From positions 992,001-1,056,000 of the forward strand of contig NZ_CP145335.1 of assembly GCF_049568105.1 (NCBI RefSeq): a DNA stretch of 64,000 nt. The letters are read 5' to 3'. A model generated the notes under the pieces. That model was given only the letters and a program-made list of their open reading frames with translations, had not been told where the DNA came from and searched no databases. The DNA comes from Salinisphaera sp049568105. Its GTDB lineage: Bacteria > Pseudomonadota > Gammaproteobacteria > Nevskiales > Salinisphaeraceae. The position numbers and the translations under genes are program-made. Below, piece by piece: positions 17,011 through 25,896 of the stretch. Each line of letters starts with the position of its first letter. The stretch's first letter is position 1.

Positions 17011-18999
17011 ATGTCCTTATTACGTCGTCTGCGCCAGATCATTCAGTTCCGTGTCGAGCAGCTGTTGCTGCGCAGTACCGCCTCGCGGCTATCGGTCATC
17101 GCCCTGGCCATGATATTGATTGCGGTCGGCGCCGGGCTGCTGGTGTTCGTTGCCGCCCCGGGCAAGACTTATCCGGACGCCGGTTCGGCGGTGTGGTGGG
17201 CATTTCTGCGGCTGACCGATTCGGGCTATCTCGGTGACGACCAGGGACTGCTGCTGCGCACGGTTTCGACCGTGCTCACGGTGCTCGGCGTGGTGCTGTT
17301 CGTCGGCGCGCTGATTGCGACCATGACCCAGTGGCTCAACGAGACCATCGACAAGCTCGAGGCCGGCTATACGCCGATCGCTCAGAACGACCATATCCTG
17401 ATCCTCGGCTGGAACAACCGCACCGGCGAAATGGTCGAGCAGCTGGTGGAGTCCGATGGCCGGGTACGCCGTTTCTTGCGTGCCCGTCATATCTGGAGCC
17501 TACGTATCGTGGTGCTCGCCGAGCGGGTGACTCCGGCCTTGGCCGCCGAACTCAAAGACCGTCTCGGGCGCGGCTACAGTTCCCGGCGCATCACCCTGCG
17601 TTCCGGCAGCGCACTGCGCGCCGACCACCTCAAACGCGTCGACTACCGGCACGCCGGAGCGATCGTGCTGCCGGCCCGCGAGTTCGATGCCGAAGGGGTG
17701 CCCGATGAGCGCACCATCAAGACGCTGATGAGCGCAGCCACATCGAGCCACGAGATCGCCCCGGCCGAGCTGCCGCTGGTGGTCGCCGAACTGTTCGATG
17801 CCGATCTGCTGGAGACCGCTCGGGGCGCTTATCCAGGCCCGGCTGAGTTCATTGGTACACCCCAGATCATCGCGCGATTGCTGGCGCAGAACGCCCGCCT
17901 GCGCGGACTGTCCGGGGTCTACAACGAACTATTGGCCAGTATCGGCGACGATCAGGCCAACCAGATCTTCGTTCGCTCGGCCGAGAATCTGGCCGGCGAA
18001 CGCCTGAGCGATCTGGCGACGTGTTACGACCATGCCATTTTGCTGGGCGTGGCCCGCGACGGCGATTTCTTGCCGCTGTATGCCCAGCCGGAGCAAGTCG
18101 TAGCCGAGCACGATCGGCTGGCTTTCATCGCGCGGCGCTACGAGCACTGCGCTCCAGATCGGGCCCCGGCGCCGGCCGAGATAGTCGGGCGCCCGATCGA
18201 GCCGGCGGTCGAGGAAGGCCGTATCGCACGTCGGGTGCTGGTGCTGGGCTGGAACCAGAAGGTGGTCTCATTGCTGGCCGAGTTCGACCGGCATAGCGGC
18301 GAGGATGCAACCATCGATGTGTTATCTCGGGTTCCGATTGCCGAACGCGAAGCCATTCTGGCGCGCCGCGGTTTGGAACTGCGGCATGCAGTGGTCAACC
18401 AGGTTGATATCGATATCACCTCCTATGCCCAGCTCGCGGTCCGTGAACTGGGCAGCTACGACACGGTGATCCTGGTCGCCAGCGATTGGTTGGGCTCGGC
18501 CGAGGCCGCCGATGCCCGTTTGTTGGCGGGCTATCTGGTGCTCCGGCGCGCGTTGGCGGCAGCCGGGGCGGATCCGGCGTTGATCGTTGAAACCATGGCC
18601 GAGGATAATGCGCCGTTGTTCGCCGGCGGCCAGGCCGAATGTTTGGTCTCGCCGGTGGTTCAGTCGAGCCTATTGACCCAGGTCGCACTGCGCCGCGAGC
18701 TGCACTGGGTGGTCGAGGATATGTTCGGCCCGAAGGGGGCTGAACTGGCGTTTCGTCCGGTGCCGCGCAGCGTGCTCGGCCAGCCGCCGGCCAGTTTTGC
18801 CGAGCTGGCAGAGCGCTGCGGCGCAGCCGGCGAAATTCTGCTCGGCATCATGCGGATCACCCCGGGTGGACGAGCCGTGCAGCTCAATCCGGCCCACAAG
18901 CACGAAGCCCTCGAGCTCGGCCGCGAAGACCAATTGATCGTGCTCGATGGCCGCCCTGTGGTCGCGGAAGCACCCGCTACCGGGTCGTCGCGGATCTAG
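17011..18999 (+). CDS. CASTOR/POLLUX-like ion channel with cytoplasmic RCK-type domains
   Basis: 662 residues from the ATG at 17011 (GGAACGAGG upstream). TM1 spans about residues 29-48, a pore loop about 60-75, and TM2 about 85-104. The pore loop contains TDSG (69-72), which corresponds to the A/T-D-S/A-G filter of plant CASTOR and POLLUX, not the TVGYG of K+ channels. Two Rossmann-like RCK halves follow, each beginning with a HILILGWNN / RVLVLGWNQ strand; the middle matches the Castor/Poll family. Bacterial members are not well characterised. Selectivity (Ca2+, K+ or other) is unknown. It shares a CTAG with the corA stop on the other strand. Confidence 0.85.
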   Translation: MSLLRRLRQIIQFRVEQLLLRSTASRLSVIALAMILIAVGAGLLVFVAAPGKTYPDAGSAVWWAFLRLTDSGYLGDDQGLLLRTVSTVLTVLGVVLFVGALIATMTQWLNETIDKLEAGYTPIAQNDHILILGWNNRTGEMVEQLVESDGRVRRFLRARHIWSLRIVVLAERVTPALAAELKDRLGRGYSSRRITLRSGSALRADHLKRVDYRHAGAIVLPAREFDAEGVPDERTIKTLMSAATSSHEIAPAELPLVVAELFDADLLETARGAYPGPAEFIGTPQIIARLLAQNARLRGLSGVYNELLASIGDDQANQIFVRSAENLAGERLSDLATCYDHAILLGVARDGDFLPLYAQPEQVVAEHDRLAFIARRYEHCAPDRAPAPAEIVGRPIEPAVEEGRIARRVLVLGWNQKVVSLLAEFDRHSGEDATIDVLSRVPIAEREAILARRGLELRHAVVNQVDIDITSYAQLAVRELGSYDTVILVASDWLGSAEAADARLLAGYLVLRRALAAAGADPALIVETMAEDNAPLFAGGQAECLVSPVVQSSLLTQVALRRELHWVVEDMFGPKGAELAFRPVPRSVLGQPPASFAELAERCGAAGEILLGIMRITPGGRAVQLNPAHKHEALELGREDQLIVLDGRPVVAEAPATGSSRI

Positions 19000-20081
19000 A
19001 GCCAGCGCTTGCGCTTGAAATAGAACAGCATGCCGATCACTAGCAGCAGAATCACGCCGAGCAGCACCGGATAGCCATAGGCGAACGACAGCTCCGGCAT
19101 GTTCCAGGGATAGCGGGTGTCGAAGTTCATGCCGTAGACGCCGACCAGAAACGACAGCGGCATGAACACGGTGGCGATCAGGGTCAAAACGCGCATCACA
19201 TCGTTGAGCCGGGCTGAGGCCAGCGACAGATGGGTATCGAGCAGCGAGCCGACAGTGTCGTAATAGCCGTCGGCCAGGTCGACCACGCGCTTGGCGTGAT
19301 CCTGGACGTCACGAAAATAGGGGCGGTTGTCGCTATGTAGCAGCGGATGCTCCAGGCTGACCCAGCGCACCAGCAGTTCGTTCTGCGAAACCAACACTTT
19401 GCGCATGCCGATCAGACGCCGACGCAGATCATGGATGACTTCGATCAAGTCGTCGGTGCGGTCTTCGAAGATTCGATCCTCGAGTGCCTCGATGCGGTCG
19501 TGGTAGTCGGCCAGTACCGCGAGCCCGGAATCAACCACGACATCGACCAAGCAGTAGCCGAGATAATCGGCCTCGGCGTGGGCGATACGGCCGTGGGCGG
19601 CATGGATGCGCTCTCGCACCGGGGCGAACACATCGTGCGCGCCAGCATGAAAACTGAGTACGAAGTCTTCGCCCATGAACAGGCTGACCTGCTGTAGTAC
19701 CAGCCGCTCGCCCGCCATATACGGCAGTACCAGAGTGACGAACAGGGTGGCGTGGTAGACATCCAGTTTAGGGCGCTGGCCGTGGTTGAGCACGTCCTCC
19801 AGGGCCAGCGGATGCAGCGAGAAATCGACGCCGAGCCGGGCCAGCTGGGCCGCTGTGACATCGCCTTCGAAGTGCAGCCAGGTCAGCGGATGGCGGCTGG
19901 CTCCAGGCACGGCCAGGGCACGCTCGAGATCCTGCTCGCAGCGCTCTTGGATGGCGACCTGGCCGCCGAAGTCCATACGATAGATTGTGAGTTTGCCGAT
20001 CTGTTGTTCGGGCGTCGGATCGACCAGGGCGCCGGGCCGGGCGCCCGGCGCTGGGCGGCGAGACAACAAATAACCGAGCAT
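18996..20081 (-). CDS. corA: CorA-family magnesium/cobalt transporter
   Basis: 361 residues. A large cytoplasmic N-terminal domain is followed by a long stalk helix and two C-terminal membrane helices. The pore signature YGMNF is at residues 316-320, at the end of TM1, and the acidic loop is replaced by DTRYPWNMPE; the C-terminus KRKRWL is basic as expected. Forms a pentameric Mg2+ channel in the family. It is convergent with the CASTOR-like channel gene and their stop codons overlap within CTAG, so transcripts of the two would run into each other. Confidence 0.94.
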   Translation of the reverse strand: MLGYLLSRRPAPGARPGALVDPTPEQQIGKLTIYRMDFGGQVAIQERCEQDLERALAVPGASRHPLTWLHFEGDVTAAQLARLGVDFSLHPLALEDVLNHGQRPKLDVYHATLFVTLVLPYMAGERLVLQQVSLFMGEDFVLSFHAGAHDVFAPVRERIHAAHGRIAHAEADYLGYCLVDVVVDSGLAVLADYHDRIEALEDRIFEDRTDDLIEVIHDLRRRLIGMRKVLVSQNELLVRWVSLEHPLLHSDNRPYFRDVQDHAKRVVDLADGYYDTVGSLLDTHLSLASARLNDVMRVLTLIATVFMPLSFLVGVYGMNFDTRYPWNMPELSFAYGYPVLLGVILLLVIGMLFYFKRKRWL

Positions 20082-20147
20082 GGCAGTTTTCCAGGCGAGC
20101 GATGCTGTCAGTAAATCGCAGCCGTCGCGGCGACAGCAAGGCCTCGG

Positions 20148-20849
20148 TCACGCCCGGGCGACGCAGTACACCACTACTTCGCGGGCGCCGGCCTGGCGGG
20201 CCGATCGCGCTAGGGCAGCCGCGGTCCGGGTTGTGGTCATCACATCATCGATGAGTGCGACGCGCCGACCATGGAGCGCGCGCTGCGCTATGAAAGCACC
20301 GCGCATATTGGCCGCTCGGGCGTCGGCATTCAGTGTGCTTTGACGCGCTGTATCGCGAATCCGTGTAAACGTGTCGCTATCCAAAGGCCAGCCGAGCCGA
20401 CGATGCACATGCGCGGCGATCCGTTCGGCCTGGTTGAAACCGCGCCGACGAAAACCCGCGGGATGCAGTGGCACCGGCGCCAGCAGGTCGGGCATGGCCT
20501 CGGCGCTCAGCCGAGTCGCGAGTAGATCGCCGAGCACTCGGGCATAGGCGAGTTGATGGCGATATTTCAAACCGCCGATCAGCCAAGCCACCGGATCACG
20601 ATAACGGCAGGCTGCCAGCGCCCGATCGAAACGAGGCCGTCGCGCACAGTCGGCGCAGACGCGGGTCTTGGCCTCGGCCGTCAACGGCAGTGCACAGTGT
20701 TGGCACTGGATCTCGAGCCATGGCAGCTCGCCGGCGCAGCCCGCGCAAAGCCCAGCCTCGGCGTCGATCGTGGCCGCACAGATCGGACAGCAGGGCGCCA
20801 AGACCGCGTTTTGTGCAGTTTTTATCCAGTTGTAAAGAAATTTGCTCAT
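20148..20849 (-). CDS. comF: ComF-family phosphoribosyltransferase-like protein
   Basis: 233 residues. An N-terminal zinc-ribbon with several CxxC motifs (Cys 20-24 CCPIC, CAGC, CQHC, CADC) precedes a type I phosphoribosyltransferase fold with the PRPP loop VALIDDVMTTTRTA and LLAPVPLHPAGFRRRGFNQAE. ComF/GntX proteins are needed for DNA uptake in naturally competent bacteria; function here is inferred. Divergent from bioB with 69 bp between the starts, and the candidate BirA operator overlaps the comF start codon. Confidence 0.92.
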   Translation of the reverse strand: MSKFLYNWIKTAQNAVLAPCCPICAATIDAEAGLCAGCAGELPWLEIQCQHCALPLTAEAKTRVCADCARRPRFDRALAACRYRDPVAWLIGGLKYRHQLAYARVLGDLLATRLSAEAMPDLLAPVPLHPAGFRRRGFNQAERIAAHVHRRLGWPLDSDTFTRIRDTARQSTLNADARAANMRGAFIAQRALHGRRVALIDDVMTTTRTAAALARSARQAGAREVVVYCVARA

Positions 20850-20862
20850 TTCAGGTTGACGA
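20830..20862 (+). promoter_or_regulatory. Candidate BirA (biotin repressor) operator
   Basis: TTGTAAAGA (20830-20838), a 15-bp spacer, then GGTTGACGA (20854-20862). The known BirA site is TTGTAAACC, 15-16 bp, GGTTtACAA; the left arm matches 7 of 9 and the right arm 7-8 of 9. It lies 57 bp before the bioB ATG and covers the comF start, where it could control bioB-F-H-D. Match judged by eye. Confidence 0.5.
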
Positions 20863-20918
20863 TAGGCTGGTGCTCGGCAAAGCTATCCCGGACTGCCAAG
20901 TCCAAGGGATATCCTGCC

Positions 20919-21956
20919 ATGAGCAATGTCGAAACGGCCGGCGCTGTGCGCCACGACTGGTCGTATGAAGAAGTTAGCGCGCTGTTCGCGCTGCCGTTCG
21001 CGGATCTGATCTATCGGGCCCAAGCCGCGCATCGCGAGCATTTCGATGCCCGCGACGTCCAACTGTCGACGCTGCTGTCGGTCAAGACCGGCGCCTGCCC
21101 GGAAGACTGTGCCTATTGTCCGCAGAGCGTGCGCTTCGATACCGGCTTGGAACGCGAAACCCTGCTGCCCACCGAACAGGTGCTCGATGCCGCCAAGCGG
21201 GCCAAGGCCGCCGGTGCGACACGATTCTGCATGGGCGCGGCCTGGCGCAGCCCGAAAGACAAGGATCTCGATCGGGTGATCGACATGGTCGAGGCGGTCA
21301 AGGCCGAAGGGCTGGAAACCTGTGTCACGCTCGGCATGCTCAAGGCCCGCCAGGCCCAGCGGCTGGCCGAGGCCGGTCTGGACTACTACAACCACAATCT
21401 GGATACCTCGCCGGAGTACTACGAGCAGATTATTTCCACGCGCACTTACGAGGACCGGCTGGATACGCTCGAGCATGTTCGCGACGCCGGGCTCAAGGTC
21501 TGCTGCGGCGGCATCGTCGGCATGGGCGAAGCCCCCGGTGACCGGGCCGAGATGCTGCGCCAGCTCGCCAATCTGCCCGAGCATCCGCAGAGCGTGCCGA
21601 TCAACAATCTGGTCCAGGTCGAGGGCACGCCGCTGGCCGGCACCGATCCGATCGACGAGCTGGATTTCGTACGGACCATCGCGGTGGCCAAAATCATGAT
21701 GCCGGCCTCCTATGTGCGCCTAGCGGCCGGGCGTGAGGAAATGTCGGAAGCGGTCCAGACGCTGTGTCTTCTGGCCGGGGCCAACTCGATCTTCTATGGC
21801 GACGAGCTGCTGACCACCACCAATCCGGCACACCAGGCGGATCTGGCCTTGCTGGACAAACTCGGCATGCGTGCCGAGGCCAGTCCCAAGTACACCGATC
21901 TGGAGCCGGGTGTCGAGCCCAGCGCCGAACAGGCGCCCCAGGCCGCCCGCGCCTGA
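20919..21956 (+). CDS. bioB: Biotin synthase
   Basis: 345 residues from ATG 20919 with AAGGGA upstream. The frame is open far into the comF region but the family begins here. This radical SAM enzyme inserts sulfur into dethiobiotin. The 4Fe-4S motif CPEDCAYC places cysteines at 60, 64 and 67; KTGACPEDCAYCPQS, NHNLDTSPEYYE and CCGGIVGMGE are strict BioB blocks, the last two holding the cysteines of the auxiliary cluster region. First gene of bioB-bioF-bioH-bioD. Confidence 0.98.
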   Translation: MSNVETAGAVRHDWSYEEVSALFALPFADLIYRAQAAHREHFDARDVQLSTLLSVKTGACPEDCAYCPQSVRFDTGLERETLLPTEQVLDAAKRAKAAGATRFCMGAAWRSPKDKDLDRVIDMVEAVKAEGLETCVTLGMLKARQAQRLAEAGLDYYNHNLDTSPEYYEQIISTRTYEDRLDTLEHVRDAGLKVCCGGIVGMGEAPGDRAEMLRQLANLPEHPQSVPINNLVQVEGTPLAGTDPIDELDFVRTIAVAKIMMPASYVRLAAGREEMSEAVQTLCLLAGANSIFYGDELLTTTNPAHQADLALLDKLGMRAEASPKYTDLEPGVEPSAEQAPQAARA

Positions 21957-21963
21957 CCCCGGC

Positions 21964-23157
21964 GTGAATAGCCTGCATGCCGTCTGCCGCGAGCGGCTGG
22001 ATGCGATCGCCGAGGCCGGCCGTGAGCGCCGGCGTCGGGTGATTACCGGCGCGCACGGCGCGTGCGTGATCGTTGACGGCGAAACCAAACGCAATTTCTG
22101 TAACAACGACTATCTCGGGCTGGCCGCCGAGCCACGCATGGGCCAAGCGCTGGGGCGTGCGGCGGCCCGCGTTGGCAGTGGCAGCGCGGCCTCGCAGATG
22201 GTCACCGGCTACAACGCTGAACAGGCCGCGCTGGAAGCCGAACTGGCCGACTGGGTCGGGCGCGAACGGGCGCTGGTATTCGCCACCGGCTACGCCGCCA
22301 ATGTCGGCGTGATCAGCGCACTGGTCGGCAAGCATGACCATATCGTGGCCGATGCGCTCAACCATGCCTCGTTGATCGACGGCAGCCGCCTGTCCGGGGC
22401 CGCCAAGCATATTTATGCCCACGCCGATGCGGCAGCTGCCGATACGGCGCTGGCAGGCGCTGCCGGCGGCCATCGGCTGCTGGTGACCGACAGCGTGTTT
22501 TCCATGGACGGCGATACCGCGCCGTTGGCCGACCTAGCGCGTGTGGCGACCGATCGCGATGCCTGGCTGATGGCCGACGATGCCCATGGTCTTGGGGTGT
22601 TCGGACCCGAAGGCGCCGGGCGCGTGGCCGAAGCCGGACTGAGCAGCCACGAGGTACCGCTGGTGACTGCCACGCTCGGCAAATCGGTAGGTGCGGCCGG
22701 CGCTTTCGTGGCCGGCGACGACGTCGTCATCGAAACGATTCTGCAGACTGCGCGTTCGCTGATTTTTTCTACGGCCATGCCGCCAGCAGTGGCGGCCGCG
22801 GCCCGGCAGGGCGTGGCGATCGCGCGCGGCGACGCTGCCCGGCGACACCGCTTGCACGATCGGATCGAACGTTTCCGGGGCGGCATGGCCGATGCCGGGC
22901 TGCCGCTGGTCGCCTCCGACAGCCCGATCCAGCCGGTGATCGTCGGCGACGAACGCGCTGCGTTGGCGCTGTCGGAGGCGCTGCTGGCGCGCGGCTATCT
23001 GGTCGGGGCAATCCGGCCGCCCACGGTCGCGCCCGGCACCTCGCGGTTGCGCATCACGTTGTCGGCCGCCCATACCGAGGCCGACGTCGACGGGCTGGTC
23101 GCAGCTCTCGCATCGGCCTGGCAGGATAGCGATAATTCCAAAGCCGTCGGCTTATGA
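21964..23157 (+). CDS. bioF: 8-amino-7-oxononanoate synthase
   Basis: 397 residues from GTG 21964, 7 bp after the bioB stop; the frame is open upstream through bioB but homology starts here. It is a PLP enzyme that condenses pimeloyl-ACP (or -CoA) with alanine. Seen: NDYLGLAAEPRM, GSGSAASQMVTGYN, DSVFSMDGDTAPL, DDAHGLGVFG and the PLP-lysine block TLGKSVGAAGAF. The ribosome-binding site is poor, which with the short gap suggests translational coupling to bioB. It overlaps bioH as ATGA. Confidence 0.97.
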   Translation: MNSLHAVCRERLDAIAEAGRERRRRVITGAHGACVIVDGETKRNFCNNDYLGLAAEPRMGQALGRAAARVGSGSAASQMVTGYNAEQAALEAELADWVGRERALVFATGYAANVGVISALVGKHDHIVADALNHASLIDGSRLSGAAKHIYAHADAAAADTALAGAAGGHRLLVTDSVFSMDGDTAPLADLARVATDRDAWLMADDAHGLGVFGPEGAGRVAEAGLSSHEVPLVTATLGKSVGAAGAFVAGDDVVIETILQTARSLIFSTAMPPAVAAAARQGVAIARGDAARRHRLHDRIERFRGGMADAGLPLVASDSPIQPVIVGDERAALALSEALLARGYLVGAIRPPTVAPGTSRLRITLSAAHTEADVDGLVAALASAWQDSDNSKAVGL

Positions 23158-23909
23158 GTCCACATCGAGCGTTGCCTTCCACCGATATCGTCGCCCTGCA
23201 TGGTTGGGGGCTGTCGAGCCGGGTCTGGCTGCCGCTGGCCGAGCAGCTGGGGCCGCGTTTGCACGCCTTGGACCTGCCGGGTCACGGCGAGCGCGATCTT
23301 GTACATGGGTTGGATGCCTGGGTCGATGCGATCGCTGCGGAGGCCCCGGACTCGGCGGTCTATCTGGGGTGGTCGCTCGGCGGTCTGGTCGCCTGGGCGA
23401 TGGCCATGCGCTATCCGGACCGGGTGCGCGGTTTGATCCTGACTGCCGCCACGCCGCGCCTGATGCATGCCGCGGACTGGCCCTGGGGCATGGCCGAAAC
23501 CACTCTGCACGGCATGCGCGCCGGGCTGGATACGAATTTTTCGACCACATTGCATCAGTTCATCGACCAACAGGTTCGCGGCACACCCGATGCCGCCTCG
23601 GCCGCGGCGCGTTTAAAAGCCGATCTCGGGCAGCGACCGCCGGATCGCGACGGGCTTGAAGCAGGGCTGGACATCATCGCAGCGAGCGATCTGCGCGATG
23701 CCTTGCCCGGGATCGATGTGCCTAGCCTGCTGATCGCCGGCGAGCGCGACCGGCTGGCGCACCCGCGAGCGATGCAGGCGGCGGCCGAGGCCATGCCCAA
23801 GGCCCACTTCGTCGAAATCGAACGCGCCGCGCATGCGCCGTTCGTTTCGCACCAGGACGAGTTCGCGGCGTTGGTGACTGATTTTATCGACCGTATCGAG
23901 CTGCACTGA
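23154..23909 (+). CDS. bioH: Pimeloyl-ACP methyl ester carboxylesterase
   Basis: 251 residues, an alpha/beta hydrolase. The nucleophile elbow GWSLGG puts the catalytic Ser at residue 74; the oxyanion block LHGWG is at 15-19; the acid lies in AGERDRL and the His in ERAAHAPF. BioH removes the methyl group from pimeloyl-ACP methyl ester, ending the disguised fatty-acid cycle of pimelate synthesis. Coupled to bioF (ATGA) and to bioD (TGATG). The partner methyltransferase gene bioC, which often follows bioH, is absent here. Confidence 0.94.
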   Translation: MSPHRALPSTDIVALHGWGLSSRVWLPLAEQLGPRLHALDLPGHGERDLVHGLDAWVDAIAAEAPDSAVYLGWSLGGLVAWAMAMRYPDRVRGLILTAATPRLMHAADWPWGMAETTLHGMRAGLDTNFSTTLHQFIDQQVRGTPDAASAAARLKADLGQRPPDRDGLEAGLDIIAASDLRDALPGIDVPSLLIAGERDRLAHPRAMQAAAEAMPKAHFVEIERAAHAPFVSHQDEFAALVTDFIDRIELH

Positions 23910-24586
23910 TGACCGCCCGTACGTTATTCGTGACCGGCACCGATACCGAGATCGGCAAGACCCGGATCGCCACTGCACTGCTGCGCGGCCTGACTGCTGC
24001 CGGCTATACGGCGGTGGGGTACAAGCCGGTGGCCAGCGGCTGCGAGGACACGTCCGAGGGCCTGCGCAACGAAGACGCACTGGCGCTGGCGGCGGCCGGC
24101 TCGCCGGGATTTGGCTACGACGAGATCAACCCTTATGCGTTCAGCCCGGCGATCGCGCCGCATATCGCGGCCGCCGAGGCCGGGGTCGCGATCGATGTCG
24201 ATGTGCTCAACGCCGGCCATGCCCGATTGGCCACGCGCGCCGACTGGGTGATCGTCGAAGGCGCCGGCGGCTGGCATGTGCCGCTCGGGCCCGAACTGGA
24301 TTTTGCGGGCTGGGTCGCCGCCCGCCAGTGGCCGACGCTGCTGGTGGTCGGCATGCGGCTGGGCTGTGTCAATCATGCGTTGCTGTCGGGCCGGGCGATC
24401 GCGGCGCGCACGCGCTTGGTGGGCTGGGTGGCCAATATACTGCCGCCACGCCAGCCTCGGCTGGATGACAACCTCGCCTGGCTGGAGGCGAACATGCCGG
24501 GTCCCTGCCTGGCCCAGGTGCCGACCGATCCGCCGGTCGACTACGCAATCGAGCCGGGCTGCTGGATCGGCCGCGCATCGGGCTGA
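23909..24586 (+). CDS. bioD: Dethiobiotin synthetase
   Basis: 225 residues. ATP-dependent ring closure of diaminopelargonic acid with CO2 to dethiobiotin. The P-loop is GTDTEIGKT (10-18), followed by GYKPVASGC and the EGAGGWHVPLG block. Its ATG overlaps the bioH stop as TGATG. Last gene of the biotin operon; bioA is not in the window. Confidence 0.96.
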   Translation: MTARTLFVTGTDTEIGKTRIATALLRGLTAAGYTAVGYKPVASGCEDTSEGLRNEDALALAAAGSPGFGYDEINPYAFSPAIAPHIAAAEAGVAIDVDVLNAGHARLATRADWVIVEGAGGWHVPLGPELDFAGWVAARQWPTLLVVGMRLGCVNHALLSGRAIAARTRLVGWVANILPPRQPRLDDNLAWLEANMPGPCLAQVPTDPPVDYAIEPGCWIGRASG

Positions 24587-24684
24587 GTCGGGTCGCTCGT
24601 ATGCTGAATGCTTGAGGCACAATAGCCGCGCGGCGCGCTCCGAGGGTGGGGCCGGCCGTGTGTCATCCGATCCCGGCCCGCTGC

Positions 24685-25896
24685 ATGTTCTCGATGCCCC
24701 GTCTTTTTGTCTCCCGTCTAGCCTGGCTCGTGTTGCTGCTGGTGATGACGGCGCCGGCCGATGCCGCCTGGCAGATGAATCTGACCGAGGGCGTGACCGC
24801 CATGACCCACAAGGTGTGGGATCTGCATATGGCGATGCTGGCGATCTGTGTGGTCATCGGCGGCGGTGTCTGCCTGGTGATGGCTATCTCGATTGCGCGC
24901 CACCGCAAGGCGCGGGGGGTCACGCCGGCTTCGTTTCGTGAGTCGGTCGGGTTGGAAATCGCCTGGACGGTGATTCCATTCGCGATTCTGATCGGCGTAG
25001 CGATTCCGGCCGCCAGCCTGCTGATCTCGCTAGCGGATACCGGCAATGCGGATATGACCATCGATGTGACTGGCCATCAATGGCTCTGGGAATACGAGTA
25101 TCCGGGGGCGGACGTGCATTTCTATAGCCGCCTAGCCAGCGACAGTCGGGCGGCCAATATTCCGGGCAGCGGTACCCAGCCGGCCGATGTGAAGCACTAT
25201 CTGCGCGATGTGGATCAGCCGATGGTAGTGCCGGTCGGGGCCAAGGTAGCGCTCAACATCACCTCGGACGATGTCATTCATTCCTGGTGGGTGCCTGCGC
25301 TCGGCGGCAAGATGGATGCCATTCCCGGCCAGACCAACCACAAATGGTTTCGTGCGGACAAAACCGGCGTCTACCGCGGCCAATGCGCCGAGCTGTGCGG
25401 TCGCGGCCATGCCTTCATGCCGATCGTGGTGCGCGTGGTGTCGAAGTCGGATTATATCGCCTGGCTAAACGAGCAGGGCGGTCATCTGCCCGAAGGCATC
25501 GATCTGCCGGATCGCGGCCAGGCCGATGAGAGCGCGCCGCCCGCGGCCGGTACGCCGACGCCCGAACGCGATCATGGCAGCGATGCACCGCTGAGCCATG
25601 AACAACTCATGGCCCGTGGTGAACAGATCTACGACAATGTTTGTGCGGCTTGTCACCAGCCGGATGGCTCTGGCCTGCCGGCGGCCGGTTTCCCGGCGTT
25701 GACCGGCAGCGATATCGCCACAGGCCCGGTTGCCGCGCATATCGATCGCGTGCTGCATGGCAAAAAAGCGATGCCGGCGTTCGGTGGCGTCCTGTCGGAT
25801 GCTGATATCGCGGGCGTGGTGACCTATGAGCGCAATGCGCTCGGCAATGACACCGGCGATACCGTGCAGCCGGCCGATGTAAAGAAACGACGATGA
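24685..25896 (+). CDS. coxB: Cytochrome c oxidase subunit II with fused cytochrome c domain (caa3-type)
   Basis: About 403 residues. A signal-type N-terminus is followed by two membrane helices, then the cupredoxin domain with the CuA motif GQCAELCGRGHAFM near residue 235, and finally a fused class I cytochrome c domain with CAACH heme-binding motif and a likely Met axial ligand in AMPAFGG. The glutamate of LEIAWTVIP, the K-pathway entrance residue in A-family oxidases, is conserved. ATGs at 24685 and 24694 are both possible starts. The stop overlaps the subunit I start as ATGA. The fused cytochrome makes this a caa3-type enzyme that can take electrons from membrane cytochromes directly. Confidence 0.94.
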   Translation: MFSMPRLFVSRLAWLVLLLVMTAPADAAWQMNLTEGVTAMTHKVWDLHMAMLAICVVIGGGVCLVMAISIARHRKARGVTPASFRESVGLEIAWTVIPFAILIGVAIPAASLLISLADTGNADMTIDVTGHQWLWEYEYPGADVHFYSRLASDSRAANIPGSGTQPADVKHYLRDVDQPMVVPVGAKVALNITSDDVIHSWWVPALGGKMDAIPGQTNHKWFRADKTGVYRGQCAELCGRGHAFMPIVVRVVSKSDYIAWLNEQGGHLPEGIDLPDRGQADESAPPAAGTPTPERDHGSDAPLSHEQLMARGEQIYDNVCAACHQPDGSGLPAAGFPALTGSDIATGPVAAHIDRVLHGKKAMPAFGGVLSDADIAGVVTYERNALGNDTGDTVQPADVKKRR

